Shown here: positions 48,154 to 58,215 of the stretch, one piece after another
How the letters are laid out: the number at the start of each line of letters is the position of its first letter
Numbering within the stretch: the stretch's first letter is position 1
Assembly: GCF_042453785.1 (NCBI RefSeq)
Contig: NC_091671.1
Location: 6,704,001-6,768,000 of the forward strand
Reading direction: 5' to 3'
Source: Malus domestica
Taxonomy: Eukaryota; Streptophyta; Magnoliopsida; Rosales; Rosaceae
DNA length: 64,000 nucleotides
Made by a program: the position numbers and the translations under genes
Notes under the pieces: generated by a model
What the model was told of the DNA's origin: nothing
What the model saw: only the letters and a program-made list of their open reading frames with translations
The model's database searches: none

Positions 48154-48831
48154 GGAGGGTGGTTAAGGGAAGAAGATGATGAACAGTGTTCAATCATCTG
48201 CTTCATCTTTTTTTATTTTTATTTTTAAAATTTTAATTAAAAAGATAACAATTGTTTTTATTATTTAAATATTTTTATTTAAATATTTAATTAAATTTGT
48301 GGATATGTTACATCAGCATTTAACATAATTTTTAATTGAATTATGACGGAATGACATATTGATTTGTGACAACCATTTTCAAGGATTATATTGATCAATT
48401 TCATAAACTATCTTGATTGAGTGAATTAATTTCATAGACCATTTATCATAAAAACCCAATCCAAAATATACGTCCACACCCCTGCATTGATGAGCCGATG
48501 ACTTTGCTCATCATCCTCTTCCCTACGCATACGCATCATTATACTGCCTTAGCTTATATAGTGGACCACCATACGCATCATTATACTGCCTTAGCTTCTC
48601 TTTTAGCCAATAACAGAGAATTACATTTAAAGGGCTTCATTAAATCCATCTGAATCTTTGCCAGCCTGCTCTTCGCTTCTCTGGTATGTAATGTTCTGCA
48701 GAAATTTGGACAAAAAATTGATGAAAAAGATTAACCCTTTTGTTTAGTGCAGTTGCTGGGTTTGCAGCTTGATTCTTTGTGAATTTTGGGTGCACCCCAA
48801 AAGGGCAAGAGCAAAAGAGAGTCCAGAAGCC

Positions 48832-51800
48832 ATGGCAGAAGATGATTTGCCCACCAAGGCAGCAGTAGCAGAAGAAAATAATGTGTATACCAAAGATGGA
48901 ACTGTGGATTTTCGTGGAAACCCAGCAAAGAGAAATGAAACAGGAACCTGGAAAGCCTGCCCTTTTATCCTAGGTACTTTCTGAAGATCTCTAACTTGCA
49001 TCCCATGAACTTTAGTACGGAAAATTGTATCAAATATTGGGTTTTTATTTTTATTTTTATTTTTATTTTTGTTGGAAACTCCATTTGTCCCACATCGGAC
49101 AGAGGGAGAAGAGAAGAGTACTTTAAATAGAATTATTCTACTTTAACTAACACCGAGGCCTTTGGTTAAGTGGGTACAGTATCGGTGTTATTGGAGTGGA
49201 CCCTTGATCCGATGAAAAATTCTACAATTTTTAATTATGCTTTTTTTTTTATTGTTTTAATTGATGTTTTTGGGTTTGATTTGTGAGTAGGGAATGAATG
49301 CTGTGAGAGGTTGGCATATTATGGGATGAGCTCAAATCTGGTGATTTATTTCAAGAGTCAATTGAACCAGACGAGTGCTGCTGCTGCGAAAAATAACTCG
49401 AATTGGGGTGGAACTTGCTACCTTACGCCATTGCTTGGAGCTTTATTGGCTGATTCCTATTTGGGAAGATACAAGACTATTGCCTCTTTCTCACTCATTT
49501 ATATCATTGTAAGTCCTCCTGCCTTCAAATTCTTACCTTAGTTTATATCAATTTGGAAATGTTGGAACTAAAAAGAATGGCAGTAAGCTATGCAAAGTTT
49601 GAGCGCACGAAAGCTGGGAGAATGTTATTAAGCTAAACAGCAATTGTGGCTATTAAATAGCCTTACACCGAGATAGGAATGAAGATAACTACCCACGACT
49701 TTACAGGTCCTATAATCATGGGCATGACTACGTTGAACATAAAAGAAAACAAACTGGTGGTTCCTCAAGTTAAGGAGGAATTATTCAACATAACAGAGAT
49801 AAACCCTAAAAACTAGGAACCCTAACCCTAACGGCTCGGAAGCTCCAACAGTTTCATCATCCTCCCTTAAATTGGATGTCATTGTCATTCAGTTTATACA
49901 TGGATATTCACACACACCCAGTAAGCTCCGCATCTTCAAAAACATATCAAGCTTTACAGGCTTTGTTAGAACATCTGCAATTTGTTCTTGTGTAGAACAA
50001 TGAGTTAACTCCAGAATTCCATCCTTGACAAGATCGCGAAGGAAATGGAATCTTATATCAATGTGCTTGCTGCGACCATGCATCACAGGGTTCCTTGAGA
50101 GTTTTATTGCTGAGATGTTATCACAAAACACCACGGTTGGACAGCTTTGCTCTTGATTTAGAACTTTCAAAATTCTTCTTATCCACACAACCTGGCATGC
50201 ACTGGATGCTGCAGCTATGAACTCAGCTTCGGTGGTAGAGAGAGTAACCACGGGTTGCTTCTTTGAAGACCAAGAGACAGCTCCCGAGCTCAGTAGAAAA
50301 GCATAGCCTGAAGTGCTTTTCCTATCATCTTGATCGCCAGCATAATCACTGTCTGTGTACCCTACGAGTTCTTCACTTCCTCCCTTCCTGTAGAACATCC
50401 CAAAACTAATTGTGCCCTTCACATACCTCAAGACTCCTTTTGCTGCTAGTAGGTGAGACTCAGTAGGACGCTCCATGTACATGCTGATCAGGCTGACGAC
50501 AAACATCAAATCGGGGCGTGTGGCAGTCAAGTACATGAGACTTCCCATTATCTGCTTGTAGATCGTGCTGTCAACTTCAGTTCCTCCTTCATCTTTTGTG
50601 AGCTTAAAGCCAGGAACCACTGGATTATGTACCGAGTTGCACTGATCCATATTGAACCTTTCCAGGACCTCTTGAGCGTACTTCGGTTGACTGATAAAGA
50701 TACCATCTGTCCTTTGTAATATTTCAATACCAAGAAAGTACCTCATTCTTCCAAGATCAGTCATGTCAAACTCGATCATCATGGATTTTTTAAATTTTTC
50801 GAACATCAATTCATCATTGCCAGTGAATATAAGATCATCAACATACAAACACATAATTAAAATGTTACCTCCACCAGTAGTTTTAGTGAATAACGTGTGC
50901 TCATAAGGACATTTGATGAAGCCTTCTCTAATGAAATATGCCTCAATGTGACTGTACCAAGCTCGGGGAGCCTGTTTGAGTCCATACAAGGCCTTCTTGA
51001 GTCGATAAACCTTAGATTCATGCCCCTTCTGTTCATAACCTGGAGGTTGATCGACGTAAACTTCTTCATTAATTTCCCCATGCAGAAAGGCCGACTTAAC
51101 GTCAAGTTGATAAACTGCCCAAGTTTTCTGAGCAGCAAGGGCTAAGACAATTCGAATGGTGTCCATGCGTGCCACAGGTGCGAATACTTCAGCGTAATCA
51201 ATTCCATACTGCTGACAATATCCCTTGGCAACTAGCCGAGCCTTGTATTTGTCTACTTCTCCATTTTCGTTGAACTTAGTCTTAAAGACCCACTTAACTC
51301 CTATGGTTTTCCCTCCTGATGGCAGCACTGTTAATTCCCATGTGTCGTTTTTTTCAATAGCTTGTATTTCTTGATCCATGGCTATCCTCCATTTATCGGA
51401 CTTCACGGCTTCTTCGAATATGAAGGGATCCCCATCAGTGAACAAGGCTAGATGTTCTAAGTTTACACTTTCTTCATCAGAGAGACCTTGTCCAGTTTCA
51501 TAGTCTCTCATCCATATTGGTGGTCTTCGGGCACGTACTTCTCGATACGAGGTTTCATCATTTGAAGTATTGCCTTCGGCAGACTCAGTTTCTCCACCCG
51601 ATTCTTCATTGGCTTCAGACTCTTCTTCATCCCCCTCTTCTGCCAGTTCTGCTTCTCCTTCAGTCTCCCACTCGAGATCAGCTTGCTTTTGACCTTCGTC
51701 CCAATTCCATTGTTGATCTTCTTCAAATACCACATCTAGACTAACAATTATTTTATTTGAAAGAGGATCAAATAATCCGTAGGCCTTAGACTCCTTACTT

Positions 51801-54800
51801 ACCCCAAGTAAAATGCATTTGAAGCTCTTGGCATCGAGCTTTACTCGTCTGTTGTCAGGTACATGCACGTGACAAATGCATCCAAAAACACGAAATGATC
51901 CACTGATGGTTTGTGTCCACTTCATGCCTCATCAGGTGTTTTGTTCTTCACAGTAAGAGTTGGACATCGATTTAGAACATGCACCGTCCAATTTACTGCT
52001 TCAGGCCAGAAGGTATTGGGAATGTGCTTTGCTAACAACATGCTTCGCACCATATTCATAATAGTGCGATTCTTCCTTTCCGCGACACCGTTTTGTTGAG
52101 GTGTATAGGCAGCCGTCAACTGTCTATGAATTCCATTCTCATTGCAGAAGTTGATGAATTCATGTGATGTGAATTCTCCCCCACGATCTGTTCTCAGGCT
52201 CCGTACGTATGTCCCATTTTCCTTCTCAACTTTTGCTTTGTAGGTTTTGAACGTGGCAAATGCTTCTGACTTCTCTGCCAAGAAATAAACCCACGTTTTT
52301 CTACTGAAATCATCAATGAAAGTGATAAGATACCTCTTATTGCTGTTTGAAACCGGGTTGATTGGTCCACAAATATCTGTATGCACCAACTGAAGAATGT
52401 TGGAGGCTCTCCACATGCTCTCCTTTGGAAATGGGTCACGGTGCTGTTTTCCCACCAGGCAGTCTTCACACACCTTTGGAGAAGTTTGAAACCGAGGCAA
52501 CCCTGTCACCATGTTCTTTAGTTAAAGCACTTTGAGCCCATTCCAGTTAAGATGTCCATATCGATGGTGCCAAATATCTGCTTGATCTGTGGTCAGTGTG
52601 GAGAAGCATTGTTGTTTCTTTGGTGCGAAGCGAGCACGTACTGCAAACATCCTGTTATATGTCATCCCAGTTTCCATGATTAAACCTTTCTCACAGTCAA
52701 AGATTTTGCATTTCCCATGTTTGATAAGTACTGCCAGCCCCTTTTCTTGTAACTGACCGATGCTCAACAGGTTGTTTTTCAGGTCTGTCACATAGAAGAC
52801 TTCTGTGATTGCATGCACAAGTCCATTAACCTCTATGCGAATCTTACCCTTCCCTTGTACAGTAAGACTCGAGTTGTTCCCAAGCTTCACTGATTCTCGA
52901 AAGCTGCTGTCGAGATCACAAAACATGTCTTTGTTCCCACACATGTGGTTGCTACACCCAGAGTCAAGGTACCAAATGTGCTCCACCGTATCCTCTTTGG
53001 AGTTCACAAGAGCCATCAATAGTATCTTCTCCTTTGTATATGCATAATTTGCTTTTTGTTCCGTGGCTCGCTTAGGGCATTCCCATTGAAAGTGCCCTAG
53101 TTCATGACAATGGTAGCACTCCAAGGTGGATTTGTCGAACCCAAACCTACCCCTTCCTCTTCCTCTTCCTCGATAGGTACCTCGTCCCCCACCTCTTCCT
53201 CCTTGCTGGGATCCATGAGTGATTTGAAGTGCTTGTTCCTCGTCCACATGTCGGCTGATCCGTTGTTCATGCACCAAGAGACTGCTTTGTAGCTCGTCTA
53301 TGGACATCATATCCAGATCACTGGATTCTTCAATGGAGCAAACCACGTAATCATATTTTGTAGTCATAGACCTGAGAATCTTTTCAATGATTACCACATC
53401 ATGCATTTGCTCCCCATGCGTTCTCATCTTACTAGCTATGGTGAGAGTTCTGCCAAAATAGTCATTAACAGACTCACCAAACTTCATGTGTAGCACTTCA
53501 AACTCCCTGCGAAGAGCCTGCAATTGAGCTCGCTTGACACACGTTCCTTGATACTTCTGCTTCAAGGAATCCCAGATATCTTTCGCCGTATCTTTCTTCA
53601 ACATGGTCTCCAGTGTCGAACGATCTATGGCTTGGAACAGGTAGTTCTTAGCCTTAAGATCCTTCAACCTCTGATCCTCATAGGTCTTCTTTGTGATCCC
53701 TGTCTTTACCAAGTTCCAATACTCCTTGGAACGCATAAAGTTCTCCATCAGCATACTCCAATGGTCATAGTGACCATCAAACTTTGGAATGGCAGGTTGC
53801 ACAAAACTACTCTCGGATGCCATATCTTTGTTTCTTCACTCTAGTACTGGACTTACAAGCCTTTTGATCAAGCCCCGTGATGGGGCTCTGATACCAGATG
53901 TTGGAACTAAAAAGAATGGCAGTAAGCTATGCAAAGTTTGAGTGCACGAAAGCTGGGAGAATGTTATTAAGCTAAACAGCAATTGTGGCTATTAAATAGC
54001 CTTACACCGAGATAAGAATGAAGATAACTACCCACGACTTTACAAGTCCTATAATCATGGGCATGACTACGTTGAACATAAAAGAAAACAAACTGGTTCC
54101 TCAAGTTAAGGAGGAATTATTCAACATAACAGAAATAAACCCTAAAAACTATGAACCCTAACCCTAACGGCTAGGAAGCTCCAACAGTTTCATCAGGAAA
54201 AGTCCGTTAGCCAGTTTGGTAACCATTTCGTATTGAGTTTTTCGTTAAAAATATTAGGAAAATATATGCAAGAAACGAGAGATAAAAAATGAAAACTAAA
54301 AACTAAAAATGAAATGATTATCAAGCCAGCACTTCTATTTTGCTTATCCCAATTGATTTGCAAGTGGCCCTTAAGTCAAATCATAGCTTACTGCAGGGTT
54401 CCAACCAAACCCTTTACCTTAATTTTTCCAAACATATGACCCTGGTTGTTGTTGGAGTTTGGTTTTGTTGCGTTTTTATCTTCTCCATCAATAGTTTATG
54501 GATTGTGTGATAATTTTCATAGGGGATGACACTTTTGACAATGTCAGCATCGGTCCCGGGCATGAAACCAACCTGTGTTAGCAAAGATGTCTGCCATACA
54601 AATGGTGGACAAACTGCAGCAACTTTCATAGCGCTTTACCTAATAGCGCTGGGCACGGGTGGGATTAAGCCGTGTGTCTCGTCCTATGGGGCAGACCAGT
54701 TTGATGATGACGATGAGGTTGAAAAGAAGCACAAGGGTTCTTTCTTCAACTGGTTCTATTTTTCCATCAATGTTGGTGCTCTGATTGCTTTTTCTGTGCT

Positions 54801-56073
54801 GGTGTGGATACAAGACAACGTGGGTTGGGGATGGGGTTTTGGCGTTCCAGCAGTGGCAATGGCAATTGCTGTGCTGAGTTTCTTTTCGGGGACTCGGTTG
54901 TATAGGAATCAGAAGCCTGGAGGTAGTCCTTTGACACGCATAATTCAGGTGATTGTGGCGTCCATTAGAAATTACAAGGTGAAAGTACCGGAAGACAAGT
55001 CCCTTTTGTATGAGACTGCAGATGCAGAATCTTCCATCCAAGGAAGCCGCAAGCTTGATCACACAAATGAATTCAGGTTAGTTTTTATACCGAAAAATCT
55101 TCGTTACTTATAAAAGTTAATTTTGCGAGTAATCAAGATTGAGAGTTCTTTTTTCTCTAGCATTAAAGCGATTGGTGGTTTTGTAGTTTTACTTTCGTTG
55201 TTGTTGCTGTTCTATTGGCCTGAAATTTTACTGCGCAGGTTCTTTGACAAAGCAGCGGTGGAGGTGCAAGGTGACCAGATAAAGGACTCGAAAAGCCCGT
55301 GGAGACTCAGTACAGTTACCCAAGTGGAGGAGCTAAAATCAATCATAAGGCTGCTTCCCATATGGGCCACTGGTATCATCTTTTATGCAGCCGGCAGTCA
55401 GATGAGCAACTTCTTTGTGTTGCAAGGCACCCTCATGGATATTCGTGTTGGCCGCTCTAGCTTTGAAATCCCAGCAGCATCTCTTACCATCTTTAACACC
55501 CTAAGTGTCATTTTTTGGGTTCCAATATACGATCGAATCATTGTGCCAGCAGCTAGAAAATACACCGGTTACAAGAATGGCCTAACTACACTCCAAAGGA
55601 TGGGCATTGGCCTCTTCATCTCCATATTCTCCATGGTCTGTGCTGCAGTTTTGGAACTTATCAGACTCCGAAGTGTTCGACAGAACAACTATTACACATA
55701 CGAGCACATGCCCATGTCAGTCTTTTGGCAAGTACCTCAGTATTTCCTCATAGGAGCTGCAGAAGTTTTCAAAGTCATAGGACAGCTGGAGTTTTTCTAT
55801 GATCAAGCCCCAGACGCCATGAGGAGCCTGTGTTCTGCTCTCTCACTCTCCACCTTTGCACTAGGAAACTACTTCAACTCTATTCTTGTCACCATCGTTA
55901 CCAAAATGACTACAAAGAACGGCAACCCTGGATGGATACCGAACAATTTGAACTACGGACACCTTGATTATTTCTTCTGGCTATTGGCAGTGCTGAGTGT
56001 TCTTAACCTAGGAGTATACCTCTTCATTGCCAAGTGGTACACGTATAAAAAGACCGTCGGGACTCTGCGTTGA
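48832..56073 (+). CDS. NPF8: NPF8/PTR1-type peptide transporter, copy 3 (4 exons, 582 aa, Copia in intron 2)
   Basis: Exons 48832-48973, 49291-49508, 54523-55076 and 55239-56073 keep GT-AG borders and total 1749 nt, so the frame is intact. The ExxER motif (ECCERL) is present. It differs from copy 2 at about 20 residues in exons 3-4. Some are unusual for NPF8: [11 protein letters not shown] where copies 1 and 2 read [11 protein letters not shown] or [23 protein letters not shown] instead of [12 protein letters not shown], placing a Lys in a helix; and a Phe for Ser in [10 protein letters not shown]. Intron 1 holds a 157-bp LTR-like insert and intron 2 (about 5 kb) a full-length antisense Copia element. 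Splicing across it is possible but untested. It may be a transporter under relaxed or altered selection. Confidence 0.85.
49070..49226. mobile_element. 157-bp LTR-like insertion in NPF copy 3 intron 1
   Basis: TG...CA ends (TGTTGGAAACTCC to AAAATTCTACA) with a 5-bp repeat ATTTT on both sides (49065-49069 and 49227-49231). It is absent from the same intron of copies 1 and 2. Internal TCCCACATCGG is a word often seen near plant LTR starts. Fits a small solo LTR. The ATTTT duplication lies in an AT-rich context, so it is weaker evidence than a mixed 5-mer. Confidence 0.6.
49560..49859 (-). repeat. Copia 3' LTR (300 bp)
   Basis: Begins TGTTGGAACTAAAAAG and ends CAACAGTTTCATCA on the plus strand, paired with 53899-54195. 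Confidence 0.92.
53899..54195 (-). repeat. Copia 5' LTR (297 bp)
   Basis: Partner of 49560-49859. The initiator-Met-type primer-binding site lies immediately inside it at about 53885-53896. Confidence 0.92.
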
Positions 56074-57101
56074 TCATGAAAAGAAGTGATACCATAAGAA
56101 GCCAGTTCTGTACTGTGGTGATTTTTAGGTTTTATTTTTGTTTTCAATCACTTGTAAATAGTTTGTCTTGTGTATGCAATTCTGTTAAACGTGAGTGTTC
56201 TTATGAGATGTTAAAACTTTCAATGAAGCAAGAATGGTTAAAAATGGAGTGAATTACAAGTCAGTCTTTACACATTTGTGGAGTTGATAAGGGAGTATGG
56301 CTACAATACTTAGAAGCATTCAACAGTTTGCCAGTCGGCAACGGCTACACAGTCTTCTTTGATCCAATTCAACGGCAACGGCTATTCAATCTTCTTTGAT
56401 TGTCGTTGGATTAGATCTAAAAGCTCTAAGTGACTGTATTCAACTTTTAGAGAGATTTTTTAGTGTGCTGGAGCATGGCCTAGTATACCAAGTGTCATAA
56501 TGCAAGTGGTTGGACTTGGACATGTATTATGATACTTGGTATATTGGGTCGTGTTCTCAGCACACTGAAAAATTTCTCCAATATTTAGAAGTATTGTAGA
56601 TTTTTTGGTTTGTAAGGTAACCAATCTCTCCGAACATTTGTGTTTTGAAATAGGGGAAACCCTCAATCGGAAAAGTTAGGAATAGAGAATAAAATCAATT
56701 AATTCGTAGTTTTTTAGGCATTGCATTACTGACTATAGTGTGGGAGTCACATAGTTTTTAAATTATGTATATGTAAGTAAACGCATGAATGTCATTTGAG
56801 GCTTGTCATTTAACATGTGCCATATAGAATAAGGAATTATAGAATAATTGCAATACTCGTAAACATGTGACGTATGCGCTATGCCTTGTTTGCTCCTTTT
56901 TCATTTTTGGATTTCTTGGTTGGTGGGTCATATAAACCCGGCTCAGTTGCCATAACTAAAGACGTAGCCCAATTCTCTCTTTACCCTCAAACAAAAGCCA
57001 TTTGAGGCCCGTCATCTAACGCGTACCATGTGAATCTCCCTGAAAATTTAGTTCGACTCGGAGCAAGATTGCAGAAAACTAAGGGATTTGAACGATCGCA
57101 A
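56074..57101. other. NPF copy 3 downstream spacer with a hairpin MITE
   Basis: Collinear with 42183-43192. At 56461-56568 is a near-palindromic element of about 108 bp with arms of roughly 50 bp (ends TAGTGTGCTG / CAGCACACTGA; interior TATACCAAGT and its inverse). It was present before the segmental duplication because unit 1 has it at 42550-42648. No gene is seen. Confidence 0.65.
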
Positions 57102-57737
57102 ATGGTTCTCAAACGCTATCAGGATGCTAAAGCAGGTAATAGTTTGATCAACCTCATGTGTTGCAGTTTCCGCAATTTGTTCTTCTATTTCGATTTTTCA
57201 ACCCTCCAACTGTTTGATCAAATGCCTCAGTGAAATGCCCTAACCCTTTCTTCCGTTTTGAATGCGCTAATTTCAGGATACCAATTGGCCAAATCGTTCA
57301 ATGCCGAGAAGTACTTGAGAAAAGTGGGATTGGGCAAAGAAGACTACTACTTCTGGAAGCAAATAGGCAAGGCACTGGTGTGCACATACACGCTCTTCGG
57401 CGTGGCCTGGCTCTACAACGAGAAATCGCCACTTGGGTGGTGGACGCTGAAGCCTAGGCCCAAGGAAGAGAGAGAGCTAGCGCACCTGTACGAGCGTCGT
57501 GAGTTCCCATACCCCGGGGATGAGGAAGCCATGGAAGAGTTTGTTGCCAAGGGGGGAATGATCGGCACGACAATTGGCCCGAAAGGGTTTGTCGAGACGG
57601 ACAAAGATGCGTTTAACTATCAGAAGGAGCTGCAGAAGAAGAAGCTGGAGCAGGAAGCGCAGAAGCTGTGGGTGAGGATGAAGAATGAGGTCATTTCGGA
57701 GCTTCAAGAGAAGGGCTACGTCGTTGACGCTGAGTGA
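57102..57737 (+). CDS. Conserved plant protein of unknown function, unit 2 copy (2 exons, 164 aa)
   Basis: Exons 57102-57135 and 57277-57737, GT-AG, 495 nt with stop. The product is nearly identical to the unit 1 copy; the change I see is near the C-terminus (VVDAE versus VVEAE). It has the same layout: short basic N-terminus (MVLKRYQDAKAGYQ), one hydrophobic segment, EFPYPGDEEAMEEFVAKGG in the middle, and a charged C-terminal helix. The intron and flanks differ more than the coding sequence, consistent with purifying selection on both copies. The family is not recognised by name. Confidence 0.87.
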
Positions 57738-58063
57738 AATTGTAAAAGTTTGCATGGTTATGTGAAAGTTTATGACGCTTGTGTGTAAAAGTGATTACTG
57801 TTCGCATTGCTTTTGGATAAAAGCACTTTGTGAGTGCTTGCTCAAGAATTGTTGTGAGATAAATGTACAAGACCTTGAATAATTTTATGTAATTCTGATT
57901 ATTGTTTTAACAAAACCCTACTAAGCAAAAGCGCTTCGCAAGGAAACAAAGGACAAACACACTGCTCTGACCAACATGCCTAGTCCAGTCCGCTTCTTGT
58001 TCATTGAACAAGAGTGAACCAATGATTTCAAAGATAAATTGCCTTATTGGCAATTTTGGCATT

Positions 58064-58102
58064 CAACAACAACAACAAAACTTTTTCCCACTAAGTGTGG
58101 GG
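58064..58102 (-). mobile_element. 39-bp 5'-truncated SINE tail with an 18-bp target duplication
   Basis: On the minus strand it reads CCCCACACTTAGTGGG, then AAAAAGTTTTGTTG and further TTG units, which I recall as the 3' end of Au-type plant SINEs. It is bracketed by perfect 18-bp repeats attggcaattttggcatt (58046-58063 and 58103-58120). Unit 1 (about 44145-44160) has the target only once. Target length and 3'-only content are what LINE-driven retroposition with 5' truncation leaves. Confidence 0.75.
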
Positions 58103-58215
58103 ATTGGCAATTTTGGCATTGTTAGGAAAAAAAACATGTTAGGGGGGAAGTGTGTGTGTTCCTCATAAAAGAAGAAAATGCATTTATATTCGGCTTTACA
58201 ACATAACGAATACAT

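Larger units (their letters stand above)
46888..48457. mobile_element. Non-autonomous Mutator-like element with captured gene exon (Pack-MULE candidate)
   Basis: The left arm (46888-47211) and right arm (47723-48457, interrupted by a solo LTR) are inverted repeats of about 330 bp. The outer parts share words such as 'tgtcacaaatcaatgt' and 'cattccgtcataatt' in inverse orientation. The innermost 40 bp (47172-47211 and 47723-47762) are perfect inverse copies. Between them lie a degraded family B repeat (47250-47400) and a DCAF1-like exon (47441-47720). No transposase is present. Unit 1 lacks the element. The exact outer ends and target duplication are blurred. Confidence 0.75.
49560..54195 (-). 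mobile_element. Ty1/Copia retrotransposon in NPF copy 3 intron 2, young
   Basis: A 4.64-kb element read on the minus strand. The LTRs are 53899-54195 (5') and 49560-49859 (3'), with a perfect 5-bp target duplication GGAAA (49555-49559 and 54196-54200). The primer-binding site (TGGTATCAGAGC on the minus strand, initiator-Met type) adjoins the 5' LTR, and a purine tract adjoins the 3' LTR. Parts in order: GAG (UBN2 type) with CCHC knuckle ([16 protein letters not shown]), protease ([13 protein letters not shown]), integrase ([23 protein letters not shown]), reverse transcriptase ([13 protein letters not shown]), and RNase H (ADVLTKP). It looks nearly whole, with about two breaks. By eye the LTRs differ at six bases plus one 3-bp indel in ~297 bp, about 2%. 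Confidence 0.95.
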
